Origin: Streptomyces sp. NRRL S-340
Lineage (GTDB): Bacteria > Actinomycetota > Actinomycetes > Streptomycetales > Streptomycetaceae
Direction: 5' to 3'
Length of the DNA: 64,000 nucleotides
Assembly: GCF_000720185.1 (NCBI RefSeq)
Contig: NZ_JOIY01000008.1
Location: forward strand, 62,001-126,000
Position numbers and translations under genes: made by a program. Below, in pieces: positions 50,472-59,181 of the stretch. How positions within the stretch are numbered: position 1 is the first letter of the stretch; each line of letters starts with the position of its first letter. The notes under the pieces were generated by a model. That model did not search any database. It was not told the DNA's origin and worked only from the letters and a program-made list of their open reading frames with translations.

Positions 50472-51997
50472 ACCGTACGGACACGGCCGGTGGGGCCGTG
50501 CGCCGCGCCACCTCGCGGCGCCGCCCGTGGCGGCTCGTCGGCGGACTGCGCACCCGGCTCGTCATCACGTTCGTCCTCGTGGCCCTCGTCAGCGCGCTGA
50601 CCGCGACCGCCCTCGCCTACCGGGACGCCCGCACCGCCGTACTGCGGCGCACCCAGGACGCCGCGGTGGACGGCCTCCGGGAGCGGATCACCACGGTCGC
50701 CCCCGACCTCGACGTGCCCCCGGACCATGCGTCGTTGTCCCGGTTCGCGGCGAAGGTCTCGGACGGGCTCGGCGCCCGCATCGTGGTCGCCCGCTACCAG
50801 AACCTCGTCGCGGTCTCCGACCCGCGCGCCGACACGAGGGAACGGATCACCGTCGAACTGCGCGCCGCGGTGATGACCGGAGGCGGTGCCCGGTTCCAGC
50901 GGGTGATGTGGCGGGGGGAGCCGTACCTGGTCGTCGGCATGCCCGTGACCTACGCCGACGGCGACCGCCGCCCCTCCGCGCTGGAGGTCTACGCGATCAC
51001 GGATCTGCGGGCCGAGCGCGACGACACCGCCGCCCTGCTCGACTCCGTGCGGGCGGGCACCGTGCCGGTGGTGGTGCTGGCGGCGGTCCTGGCCCTGCTG
51101 GCCGCGGGGACGGTCCTTCGCCCGGTGCGGAAGCTGGGCCGGGCCACCCGGGAGCTCGCGACCGGAGACCTCGGCAGCCGGGTGGCCGTCACCGGGCACG
51201 ACGAACTCGCCGAACTGGCCCGTACGTTCAACGAGTCCGCCGACGCGCTCCAGGCCTCCGACGCGGAACTGCGTGAGCAGGAGGCGAAGGCCCGCCGCTT
51301 CGTGGCGGACGTGTCGCACGAGCTGCGCACACCGCTGGCGGCGATGACGATGGTGGCGACCGTCCTGGAGGAGGACGCCGACCAGCTGCCGCCGGACACC
51401 GCGCGGGCGGCCCGCACCGTGGGCGCGGAGACGGCACGGCTGACCCGGCTGGTGGAGGACCTGATGGAGATCTCCCGCTTCGACGCCGGGGCGGCACGGC
51501 TGAACGCCGTCGAGACGGACCTAGCCGACACGGTGCGGGCGTCCCTGGCGCTGCGGGGCTGGCCGGAGCGGGTGGAGACCCGTCTTCAGGAGGGGCTGCG
51601 GACGGTGATCGACCGGCGCCGCGTCGACGTGATCGTCGCGAATCTGGTGGGCAACGCGCTGCGGCACGGGGCCCCGCCGGTGACCGTGACCCTCGGGACG
51701 GCCCGAGCGGCGAACGGCGGCGACGAGGAGTGGGTGACGCTGCAGGTCGCCGACCATGGCCCCGGGTTGCCGCCGGAGGCCCGGGAGCGGGTCTTCGACC
51801 GGTTCTACAAGGCGGACGCGGCCCGTACACGCGGCGCGGCGGACGGCGGCGGGCAGGGCAGCGGCCTCGGCATGGCGATCGCGTCGGAGAACGCACGGCT
51901 GCACGGGGGCACGATCGAGGTGGCCGACGCGCCGTGGGGCGGCGCGGTGTTCACGCTGTGGCTGCCGCTGCGGCAAGGAGTGGGGGACGAGCGATGA
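50468..51997 (+). CDS. Sensor histidine kinase (HAMP type)
   Basis: A 509-residue kinase: helix 1 (TRLVITFVLVALVSALTATA), an extracellular ~150-residue sensor, helix 2 (VPVVVLAAVLALLAAGTVL), HAMP, then HisKA with ADVSHELRTPLAAMTM, the N-box IVANLVGNALRHG, and G-boxes ADHGPGLP and GSGLGMAIA. GTG start. It overlaps the response regulator and, at its end, the lipoprotein (ATGA), so all three form one operon. Confidence 0.93.
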   Translation: MNRTDTAGGAVRRATSRRRPWRLVGGLRTRLVITFVLVALVSALTATALAYRDARTAVLRRTQDAAVDGLRERITTVAPDLDVPPDHASLSRFAAKVSDGLGARIVVARYQNLVAVSDPRADTRERITVELRAAVMTGGGARFQRVMWRGEPYLVVGMPVTYADGDRRPSALEVYAITDLRAERDDTAALLDSVRAGTVPVVVLAAVLALLAAGTVLRPVRKLGRATRELATGDLGSRVAVTGHDELAELARTFNESADALQASDAELREQEAKARRFVADVSHELRTPLAAMTMVATVLEEDADQLPPDTARAARTVGAETARLTRLVEDLMEISRFDAGAARLNAVETDLADTVRASLALRGWPERVETRLQEGLRTVIDRRRVDVIVANLVGNALRHGAPPVTVTLGTARAANGGDEEWVTLQVADHGPGLPPEARERVFDRFYKADAARTRGAADGGGQGSGLGMAIASENARLHGGTIEVADAPWGGAVFTLWLPLRQGVGDER

Positions 51998-52488
51998 GGG
52001 GCCGGCTGCCGGCCGTGGCCGCGGTGCTGGGCGTCGTTCTCACCGGCTGCGGGGTCCCGCCGACCGGAGTGGTGGAGGCGGGCGGGCCCGCGTCGGGACT
52101 GACGAGCGGCGCGCGTCTGTACTTCGCGTCCGCCGGCGGACTGCGGGCGGTGCCCGTGGGCGACAGGGAGATCAGGGATCTCGCCGCGGTGGTGAAGCTT
52201 CTCCTGCTGGGGCCGCCGCCCGGCGGGCGGGCCGGCGGTCTCACCTCGTACGTCGAGCTTCCCGGCTTCTCGGCGACCGGGACGGGCACACGCGTGACCC
52301 TGCACCTCGACGGCCCCTACGCGGGGACGGGACGTGACCAGGGCACGGGGCAGCTGGTGTGCACGCTGGCACGTGCCCAGTCGGTGCTGGTCCCCGGGGT
52401 CAGGACCGACGACGTGGAGGTCGTGCTGAGGCCGGCCGAGGATGCCCCGCTGGGCCCCTACCGGTGCGCGGAGTTCCTCGACAGGTGA
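51994..52488 (+). CDS. Lipoprotein of the two-component operon
   Basis: A 164-residue lipoprotein with lipobox VLTGC and mature start GVPPTGVVEAGGPASG. The remaining ~120 residues (LYFASAGGLRAVPVGDREIR; LLLLGPPPGGRAGGLTSYV) resemble the GerMN-like domain of LpqB. The order regulator-kinase-lipoprotein recalls mtrA-mtrB-lpqB, where the lipoprotein modulates the kinase. A similar job is likely here, though the protein is much shorter than LpqB. Confidence 0.82.
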   Translation: MRGRLPAVAAVLGVVLTGCGVPPTGVVEAGGPASGLTSGARLYFASAGGLRAVPVGDREIRDLAAVVKLLLLGPPPGGRAGGLTSYVELPGFSATGTGTRVTLHLDGPYAGTGRDQGTGQLVCTLARAQSVLVPGVRTDDVEVVLRPAEDAPLGPYRCAEFLDR

Positions 52489-52710
52489 ACACGCCCTCGT
52501 TGCCCGCGGCCGGCAGCGGAGCAGGCGGCGGGCGGGCCTTTCCGGCGCCGGGCCGATGTCCCGCAACACCGCCCCTACCACCGGCCGCACGCCGCTGACC
52601 AGTGCACCGGCCAGTGTGTTCAGGTCGCGTTCAGGTCCGGCCGGGCCTTGGGCAACTCCCGTACCGGAAGCGCCAAAACTCTGGCAAAGGGGTCTGGGAC
52701 GAGGGCGGCG

Positions 52711-52725
52711 CACCATGTCATGGTG
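52711..52725. promoter_or_regulatory. Palindrome at the start of the COG4705-like gene
   Basis: Perfect CACCATG-T-CATGGTG inverted repeat overlapping one of two possible start codons (ATG 52720), 7 bp before the other (52732). It may be an operator or a translation-affecting hairpin. Confidence 0.35.
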
Positions 52726-52731
52726 CCTGCC

Positions 52732-53523
52732 ATGTCGACTGATCACCTCACTCACAACCGGCCCGCGGGCCACATCCGTCACGCGGCGAGCAAGGTGCCG
52801 GAGGTGACCGTCTACTTCTGGATCATCAAGGTGCTGACCACCGGGATGGGCGAGACGGCGTCCGACTTCCTGGCCCGCCTGCTCGGCCCGATCCCCGCTG
52901 TCGGCCTCGGCGGCATGGCCCTGGTGGCCGCTCTGGCGGTGCAGTTCGCCGTCCGCCGGTACGTGGCCTGGGTCTACTGGACGGCGATCGTCATGGTCAG
53001 CGTGTTCGGCACGATGGCCGCCGATGTCCTGCACGTCGGCCTCGGGGTGCCGTACACGCTCTCGACCCCGTTCTTCATGGCCGCGCTGGCCGCCGTCTTC
53101 GCCCTCTGGCACCGCGTCGAGCGCACCCTGTCCATCCACAGCATCCACACCCGGCGCCGGGAGACTTTCTACTGGGCCGCCGTGCTGGCCACGTTCGCAC
53201 TGGGCACCGCGGCCGGCGACCTCACCGCCACGATCGGCCTCGGCTACCTGGGCTCCGCCGTCCTGTACGCCGCCGCGATCGCCGTTCCGGCCGTCGCCCA
53301 CCGGTGGGGGAGCCTGAACGCGGTGGCCGCGTTCTGGGCCGCCTACGTCATCACCCGCCCGCTCGGCGCCTCTGTCGCCGACTGGATGGCCGTCGGCCAC
53401 GGCAGGGGCGGACTCGGCCTGGGCCTGGGGCCGGTCACGCTGTCCTGGACGGTCGCCATCCTCGGCTTCGTCGGCTACCTGGCCGTCTCGCGAAGGGACG
53501 TCCGGCGCGATATCACGCCGTGA
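52732..53523 (+). CDS. COG4705/DUF347-type membrane protein, copy 1
   Basis: A 263-residue protein with about eight helices. Family marks are the repeated motif around KVPEVTVYFWIIKVLTTGMG, ETASDF and again FYWAAVLATFALGTAAGDLT, and the conserved loop ERTLSIHSIHTRRRE. COG4705 is described only as an uncharacterised membrane-anchored protein; related repeats in DUF347 have been linked to manganese or other ion handling in some reports, but this is unsure. A paralogue is 5 kb away on the other side of a two-component system. Confidence 0.78.
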   Translation: MSTDHLTHNRPAGHIRHAASKVPEVTVYFWIIKVLTTGMGETASDFLARLLGPIPAVGLGGMALVAALAVQFAVRRYVAWVYWTAIVMVSVFGTMAADVLHVGLGVPYTLSTPFFMAALAAVFALWHRVERTLSIHSIHTRRRETFYWAAVLATFALGTAAGDLTATIGLGYLGSAVLYAAAIAVPAVAHRWGSLNAVAAFWAAYVITRPLGASVADWMAVGHGRGGLGLGLGPVTLSWTVAILGFVGYLAVSRRDVRRDITP

Positions 53524-53552
53524 CAGGCCGGTGGCGGCGGGTACGACCGCCG

Positions 53553-54932
53553 TCAACCGGCGGGCAGACTGACGACGAACCGCGCCCCGCGGGTGTGTCC
53601 GGGGTCGTGTGCCACCTCGCCGCCGGCGGAGCGGGCCAGGCGTCGCGCCAGCGGCAGTCCCAGGCCCGCTCCGCCGTGTCCGTCACCCGGATCCGCGCGC
53701 CGACCCGGCTCGAAGAGCTGTCCGGCGAACGGAGCCGGCACACCGGGCCCGTCGTCGACGACGTCGACGCGTACGCCGCCGGGTGCGCGGTAGGCGCGGA
53801 CGGCGACCTCGGAGCGGGCGTAGCGGCAGGCGTTGTCCAGCAGCGGGCTGACGATGCGTTCGAGGAGGGCGCGGGGGACTCCGGCCTCCAGGGGCGGCCC
53901 GTCAGCGGTCACCGTCACGTGGCTCGGCGCGTCGAGGGCTTCGGTGAGGCGCCGCAGCGTGGGGAGGATCTCGGCGGTGCCCGGGGCGGTGAGTGCGCCG
54001 CCGCGGGCGTCGTCGAGGAGGGTGTCGCAGATGGTGCGCATGGACCGGGCGGCATCCGCGATGACCTTGTGGGTGGCCCGGGTCTGGTCGGCGGTGCGGG
54101 GGCGGGTCTGCCACCAGTCGAGTTCGGCGATGATCCGGCTCAGGGGTGTACGCAGCTCGTGCGAGAGTTCCCCGGTGAGCCGGCGCTCGTGGCGCAGGAC
54201 GGTGCGGATGCGGTCCAGTATGGCGTCCAACGACGTTCCCAGGCGGGCGAGTTCGACAGGGTGCCGCACATGGCCGAAGCGTTCTTCGGAGGCGACGGCG
54301 CTCCACTGGCCGGCCTGGTCGGTCATCGCGCGGACCGGGCGCAGCGCGCGGCCCACCGCCAGACGTGTCAGAGCATAGGTGCAGGCGAGCATCACGACGT
54401 CCAGCGCGAGCGACCCCACGAGCAGGGTGTCGGCCGAACTCCGGTAGGGGGAGAGGTCGAGAGCGGTGACCACCAGAGCCCCGTTCCTGCCGGAAGACAC
54501 CGGCTGCGAGCACAGCCGCAGCGGGCCGCCCACGTCGGTGGTGACGCACCGCCGCCCGCCGCGCCCGGCGAGGGAGCCGGCGACGCGGGTGAGGCGGCCG
54601 GCGTTCGGCGGCTCTTCCAGCAGACGTTCGCCGGCGTAGATCCACACGTTGGCGTCGAGGAGTGCGTCGTGCGAGGTCTCCAGGACACGTACGGTCCTGC
54701 CGGTGGTGTCGACGGTCGTCGCGACGGCGACGGCGCGGGTGCGCAGTTCGTCGTCCGCCTGGTGCTGGAGGCGGTGCTGGGCGACGGCGTTGAAGGCGAC
54801 GGTGAGGACCAGCATCAGCAGCGCGGCCGTGGTGAGGGCCACGAGTGAGAGCCGGCCGCGCAGTGTGCGGGGTGCCAGACGGTGGAGGAAGGCGGTCATG
54901 GCGGGCCGCGGCCGGTGGCGGGTGCCGCTCAT
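53553..54932 (-). CDS. Sensor histidine kinase (second two-component system)
   Basis: A 459-residue kinase: two helices (LSLVALTTAALLMLVLTVAF and LVGSLALDVVMLACTYALTR) flanking a ~130-residue sensor loop with a Cys pair (GGRRCVTTD, LRLCSQP), HAMP, HisKA TGELSHELRTPLSRIIAEL, N-box SPLLDNACRYA, DDGPGVP and GGAGLGLPLARR. The ATG overlaps the regulator stop (ATGA). Convergent with the COG4705-like gene 30 bp away. Confidence 0.92.
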   Translation of the reverse strand: MSGTRHRPRPAMTAFLHRLAPRTLRGRLSLVALTTAALLMLVLTVAFNAVAQHRLQHQADDELRTRAVAVATTVDTTGRTVRVLETSHDALLDANVWIYAGERLLEEPPNAGRLTRVAGSLAGRGGRRCVTTDVGGPLRLCSQPVSSGRNGALVVTALDLSPYRSSADTLLVGSLALDVVMLACTYALTRLAVGRALRPVRAMTDQAGQWSAVASEERFGHVRHPVELARLGTSLDAILDRIRTVLRHERRLTGELSHELRTPLSRIIAELDWWQTRPRTADQTRATHKVIADAARSMRTICDTLLDDARGGALTAPGTAEILPTLRRLTEALDAPSHVTVTADGPPLEAGVPRALLERIVSPLLDNACRYARSEVAVRAYRAPGGVRVDVVDDGPGVPAPFAGQLFEPGRRADPGDGHGGAGLGLPLARRLARSAGGEVAHDPGHTRGARFVVSLPAG

Positions 54933-55591
54933 GACAGGCGATGGCCGAGCCCGCGGGCCGTGGCGATCGTCCGGTCGCTGCCCGCGTCGCGCAGCTTCCG
55001 GCGCAGTCGGGTCAGGTACTGGTCGAGGGTGTTGTCGTGTACCCGGGCGCCCTCGGGCCAGGCCGCCCGGACCAGATCGCGGCGGCGCACGATGCCGCCG
55101 GAAGCCGCCATGAGCGCCGCCAGGAGACGGAACTCCGTCGGTGTCAGGTCCACGGGGACGCCTCGGACGGTGAGCGCGTGCCGGACCGCGTCCAGTGCCA
55201 GGTCTCCCGCTGTCGTGGCGGGCGGCGGCGCGGCCCGTTTGAGGGCCGCCCGCAGGCGGGCCGCGAGTTCGGCGAGGTGGAACGGCTTGGGCAGGTAGTC
55301 GTCCCCTCCGGCCGAGAACCCGGACAGCCGGTCGCTCAGCCGGTGGTGGGCGGTCAGGAAGATGACAGGGGAGAGGAATCCGTTCGCGCGCATCGCCTGG
55401 CACACGTCCCGTCCGTCGGCGTCGGGCAGCCCGATGTCGAGCACGACGGCGCAGACACCGGCGGTGGCCAGTCGCAGGGCGGTGGCGCCGTCCGGTGCGG
55501 GCAGCGGGTCGAAGTCCTCGTCGCGCAGTCCGCGCATCAGCACGTCACGCAGGGCGTGATCGTCCTCGACGACCAGGATCGTCTGGCGCAT
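54929..55591 (-). CDS. OmpR-family response regulator
   Basis: A 220-residue regulator starting RQTILVVEDDHALRDVLM, phospho-acceptor in AVVLDIGLPDADGRDV, YLPKPFHLAEL, then a winged-helix domain with LTPTEFRLLAALMAASGGIV and NTLDQYLTRLRRKLRDA. Start placed at the ATG preceded by GGAGAA; in-frame sequence further upstream has poor codon bias. Forms an operon with the overlapping kinase. Its targets may be the flanking COG4705-like and BASS genes. Confidence 0.92.
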   Translation of the reverse strand: MRQTILVVEDDHALRDVLMRGLRDEDFDPLPAPDGATALRLATAGVCAVVLDIGLPDADGRDVCQAMRANGFLSPVIFLTAHHRLSDRLSGFSAGGDDYLPKPFHLAELAARLRAALKRAAPPPATTAGDLALDAVRHALTVRGVPVDLTPTEFRLLAALMAASGGIVRRRDLVRAAWPEGARVHDNTLDQYLTRLRRKLRDAGSDRTIATARGLGHRLS

Positions 55592-56187
55592 GGTTCTCCA
55601 TAGGTTGTCGGGCGGCCCGGGAGGCCGGGCGCGGCAGGGTTCTCTGCGTTCAGTGGCTCGAAAGGGGCGGCCGCCCGGTTCTCCGGGAGGCGCCCTGGCC
55701 GCTGAGGGAGGCGTGCGCTTCGGGGGTCCGCTGGGCGGCGGACATCTCCGGCACGTCCTCCGCGCGTTCCGTCCGCTCGTGCGGGCGGGCCGGGCGGCTC
55801 CGGGCCGGCAGGGAGCCGCCCGTTCCCGGCCCAGGAGGTGTCCGCACCGTGCGCCCGGCATCGCCTCCGGCGCGGGGACCAGGAACGGGGGCAGCGGCAG
55901 CTTGAGGCCGCGGTCATCGGCACCCGTACGCAGCGGACCGGCCGTGGACAGCGGCGCGTCGCCCGGCAGGAAGAAGCCGGTCAGCGGCCCGGCCCCGGTG
56001 AACGGCATCACGCCCACGGCCACGCCCCGGACGCCGAAGGCTGCCCGCCGCGACCCGGCGTCCGGCACATCGGCGGCGAGCCGCGACGACGGGTGCCTGG
56101 CTGCGGTCAACGTGCGGAACTCCTTCATCCGTCGTCAGGACCGTCGGCTGCGGTGAGCACACCGGCAGGGCGGTACCCGACGAATGA
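55592..56187. other. Non-coding, possible relics
   Basis: A ~600-bp region upstream of the regulator. On the reverse strand at 55930-56130 a short frame (VRGVAVGVMPFTGAGPLTGF) follows a GAAGGAG site but quickly loses codon bias; it may be the relic of a small membrane protein. No intact gene was found. Confidence 0.4.
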
Positions 56188-56222
56188 CTACAATGCTGTA
56201 GACGGTCTACCGAACTGTAGAC
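56188..56222. promoter_or_regulatory. Tandem BlaI-like operators
   Basis: Two adjacent palindromes: CTACA-ATGC-TGTAG (56188-56201) and GTCTAC-(6 nt)-GTAGAC (56205-56222). The TACA/TGTA pattern is that of BlaI/MecI-family sites. They lie just before the start of a decayed blaI-like gene, so they were probably its own operators. Confidence 0.6.
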
Positions 56223-56245
56223 GGTGGGGGAGTGAGGAATGTTCC

Positions 56246-56586
56246 ATGACGGACGCGAAGGGACGAGAGGCGGCCGGCCGGCGAGCCCGATCCGCCGTCA
56301 TGGCCGGGTCGCGGGACGCCGGGGCCCGCACACCAGGCCGGGGGCGGGCCGGGCTCGGCACCGGCCCGGCCCGCACGGCGGCGGCGACAACCACCCGGCC
56401 GCACGAGAAGGGCGTCATCGACCGGGAGCGGCAGGGCCGCGGCCACGCCTGCGCTCCCGCACAGGAAGCGCCCGGCCCGACCGGTCGGCGCACACACACC
56501 GGTCTCGGCCGGGAACACCGGCCCGGAGACGGTCCTGGCCCGTTTCGTGGCCCAGTTCGGTCCCGGCGGCGAGGAGCACCTGCGCC
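56246..56586 (+). pseudogene. Decayed BlaI/MecI-family repressor gene
   Basis: Starting at ATG 56246 the frame reads MTDAKGREAAGRRARS, loses character, then HEKGVIDRERQGRGHA (the wing region of BlaI-type repressors) in the same frame. After a frameshift between about 56460 and 56514 it reads TGPETVLARFVAQFGPGGEE then HLR, the usual C-terminal dimer region. The central DNA-binding helices are missing (internal deletion) and the 3' end runs into mobile-element copy E. No adjacent BlaR/M56 gene remains. Confidence 0.55.
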
Positions 56587-56603
56587 CGGCTCCGCCGCGG
56601 AGG

Positions 56604-56669
56604 CCGGCGCCTTGCGATCGCCCGCACCGGACACCGCCCGCCGGGGCCCGCTTCTGTTCGCAGCCCTGA
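56604..56669 (+). mobile_element. MITE-like element, copy E, right end only
   Basis: Sixty-four bp matching the right part of copy A (CCGGCGCCTTGCGATCGC to the end TTCTGTTCGCAGCCCT), followed by TGA as expected for a TNA target. The left part is deleted. It lies 6 bp before the stop of the reverse-strand transporter gene and directly after the blaI pseudogene. Confidence 0.75.
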
Positions 56670-56674
56670 GACGT

Positions 56675-57709
56675 TCAGGCGCCCGCCGCGGTGGGAGCCG
56701 GTCGCAGCCGGGTGACGATCCGGCTCGCGGCGGTCTTCTGCAGCAGTCCGTAGGCGAGGACCGGCAGCAGCAGGTGTGGTCTGTCGGGCAAGGACGCGGT
56801 GATCAGCACAGCGCTCGCGCTGCTGTTGTTCATGCCGCAGGCGAGCGTCAGTGACGAGGCGGTACCCGCCTCCAGCCGCAGGAGGCGGGTGGCGGCCCGG
56901 CCGAGTGCGAAGGAGAGCAGGCAGACCAGGGCCGCCACCGCCAGGGCGGCCACGATCAACAGCGGGCGTGGCCGGGTCAGGACGGATCCCAGGGCGCCAC
57001 TGGCGTTGACGTAGGTCAGGACCACCGAACCGGCCATGGCCGGCGGCGCCACCGTGGTGACCAGGCGGCCCAGCCAGGGCGAGGGCAGGACGAGCGCGCC
57101 CAGCAAGCCCGCCGCGCAGGGACAGACCACGGTGGTGAGGGCGAATCCGCCCTGGGCCAGACGGCCGGTGTGCGCGAGGAGGTGTGCGTAACCGCCGCTG
57201 AGCAGCGGCGACAGCGTCGTCAGCAGCACGGGGGTGGTGAGCGGGCTGAGGAGGGTCGAGGCCAGGACGAGGCCCACCATCGTCGGCTGATCTCCCTCGC
57301 CCTTGGCGGTCCACACGGTGGCCCCGGCGGCGACGGGCATCGCCACGATCAGGATCAGCGCGGTGAGCAGCCCGCTGCCGCCGTCGGCGTCGGGAGTGCG
57401 CCGCAGCAGGAAGGCGACGAACGGCACGACCGCCAGCGGGATCCCCACGTGCAGCACGAGCCCTGCCAGCAGGGCCTTCGGATGCCGCAGCAGGCCGCCC
57501 AGCGCGCCGAGGGGGACCTGCAGCCCGGCCGAGAACAGCATCAGGGACAGCAGGAACGGTGCGGTGCGCAGGGTCAGGTGCGTCGGCGGCAGGGGATGGA
57601 TGCGGCGCAGCCACAGGCCGGGGCCGGGCAGGAACAGGGCGAGAGCGTAGGACATGACGACGACGCGGCCGAGCCGGTGCCGCAGCCAGGACGCGGCGCG
57701 AGTGTGCAT
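56675..57709 (-). CDS. Bile acid:sodium symporter (BASS)-family transporter
   Basis: A 344-residue polytopic membrane protein with about nine to ten helices. Family marks: SLMLFSAGLQVPLGALGGLL, ILIVAMPVAAGATVWTAKGE, LVLASTLLSPLTTPVLL with the conserved region in which BASS proteins bind Na+, and the late LTLACGMNNSSASAVLITAS. Transports an organic acid or steroid-like compound; related ACR3 proteins export arsenite but the ACR3 cysteine is not seen. Own promoter region of ~90 bp shared with the divergent COG4705-like gene. Confidence 0.88.
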   Translation of the reverse strand: MHTRAASWLRHRLGRVVVMSYALALFLPGPGLWLRRIHPLPPTHLTLRTAPFLLSLMLFSAGLQVPLGALGGLLRHPKALLAGLVLHVGIPLAVVPFVAFLLRRTPDADGGSGLLTALILIVAMPVAAGATVWTAKGEGDQPTMVGLVLASTLLSPLTTPVLLTTLSPLLSGGYAHLLAHTGRLAQGGFALTTVVCPCAAGLLGALVLPSPWLGRLVTTVAPPAMAGSVVLTYVNASGALGSVLTRPRPLLIVAALAVAALVCLLSFALGRAATRLLRLEAGTASSLTLACGMNNSSASAVLITASLPDRPHLLLPVLAYGLLQKTAASRIVTRLRPAPTAAGA

Positions 57710-57800
57710 GGCCCCATCGTGACCAGGGCGGACCCGGCGGGCGGGGAAAGCCGCGCGGCAGTCAGGAAGCGTTCAGGTAACCGCCGGCAACGTTCTGCCC

Positions 57801-58640
57801 ATGACCCACGAACTCTCCGGGACTCCCGAGGCCGAACCGGGCACGCGTGCCTCCGCTCCCCCCTCCCACCGTCCGCGCCGGAACAAGGTCCCCGAGGTCA
57901 CCGCCTACTTCTGGGTCATCAAGGTGCTGTGCACGACGGTCGGCGAGACCGCTGCCGACCTGCTCGACGAGAAGGCCGGGCTGGGCCTGACCGGCGTGTC
58001 CCTGCTCATGAGCGCGCTGCTCGCGGTGGTCCTCGTCGTCCAGTTCCGCACCACGGCGTACCGCGCCGGCGTGTACTGGCTCACCGTCGCCCTGATCAGC
58101 GTCGTCGGCACACTGATCAGCGACAACCTCACCGACAACATGGGCGTGCCGCTGGAGGCCAGCACCGCGGTGTTCGCGCTCCTCCTGGTGGCCGTCTTCG
58201 TCGTCTGGTACCGGCGGGAACGGACTCTTTCCATCCACAGCGTCGACACCACCGGCCGCGAGTCGTTCTACTGGCTGGCCGTCCTGTTCACCTTCGCTCT
58301 CGGCACGGCCGCCGGCGACCTCGTCTCCGAGCGCATGGACCTGGGCTACTGGCTCTCGGCGGTCCTGTTCGGCCTGGCCATCGCCGCCGTGGCGGTCGCA
58401 CACTTCGCGCTGGGCCTGGACGCGGTGTGCGGCTTCTGGATCGCCTACGTCCTGACCCGCCCGCTCGGTGCCTCGATCGGCGACTACCTCTCCCAGCCGG
58501 CCGGCGACGGCGGCCTCGGGTTCGGCACCGTCGTCACGAGCGGGCTCTTCCTCGCCGTCGTCCTCGGCCTGGTGGTGTACCTGGCGGTGACCCGCAAGGA
58601 CGTCGCGGACCCCGCGCGCGTGACGCGGCAGGCCGCCTGA
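57801..58640 (+). CDS. COG4705/DUF347-type membrane protein, copy 2
   Basis: A 279-residue paralogue of the 52732-53523 protein, clearly alike over its whole length: NKVPEVTAYFWVIKVLCTTV, GETAADLL, ERTLSIHSVDTTGRESFYWL, FALGTAAGDLVSE, YVLTRPLGASIGDYLS. It has a longer polar N-terminus. Divergent from the BASS transporter gene. No clear ribosome site; ATG follows CGTTCTGCCC. The two copies flank a two-component system, so all may be one regulated unit. Confidence 0.8.
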   Translation: MTHELSGTPEAEPGTRASAPPSHRPRRNKVPEVTAYFWVIKVLCTTVGETAADLLDEKAGLGLTGVSLLMSALLAVVLVVQFRTTAYRAGVYWLTVALISVVGTLISDNLTDNMGVPLEASTAVFALLLVAVFVVWYRRERTLSIHSVDTTGRESFYWLAVLFTFALGTAAGDLVSERMDLGYWLSAVLFGLAIAAVAVAHFALGLDAVCGFWIAYVLTRPLGASIGDYLSQPAGDGGLGFGTVVTSGLFLAVVLGLVVYLAVTRKDVADPARVTRQAA

Positions 58641-59181
58641 ACGGCTGGACGGCGTTCAGGCGATCAGCGCGGTCGCCTCGGCCGTCCGGCCGCGCTCCTG
58701 CCACCGCAAGCCGAGGACGATCTTCAGCCGTGACATCGTCAGCTTCGGCGGGGAGGCGCTGTTGTGGCCGGCTCCGCGACTTCCTGACCGAGCCGGCCGC
58801 GAAGGGCGGTCCCGGCCTCGGTGCGGCGGGTTCGTCGGCCGTGCTGCCGGCCGTACTGGCCGGTCCGACGGGGTGCGCCCGCACTCAGGAGCGGCCGCAG
58901 TCCCGCCCGGTCCGCGGCCCTGCCTCCGGAAGACGGACGAGCACGACCGAACCACCGAGCGGACCACCGACCGGGCCGCCTGGGCGCGAACCGCGCCACG
59001 CTCGCCGGGCGGGCGCGAGCGAGCATCCCGCGCTCCCTCCGCACCTGACTGCTACAGCCTGCCGAGAGAGGATGTGTCTGCCGGACCCGTCCGGTGAGGA
59101 GGAGAGCGCCACAGGAGATGGTCCGGTGTTCAGGAGGCGATGACCGGCCTGCCGTGCACGCGACACCCTGGGGAGGAACCC
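58641..59181. other. No intact gene
   Basis: A 541-bp gap. On the reverse strand just after the COG4705-like gene, 58656-58740 reads as the end of a protein (SRLKIVLGLRWQERGRTAEA then stop) without a continuous frame upstream, so possibly a relic. The ribosome site of the MFS gene is at the right end. Confidence 0.4.

Noticed and set aside
55592..56128. N-terminal extension of the second OmpR-type regulator
   Set aside because: Response regulators start near VVEDD; the upstream ~180 codons are Pro/Arg-rich with poor codon bias, and GGAGAA precedes ATG 55591.
56675..57709. Arsenite exporter (ACR3) identity for the BASS-type transporter
   Set aside because: The fold is related, but the conserved ACR3 cysteine context is not visible and there are no ars neighbours.
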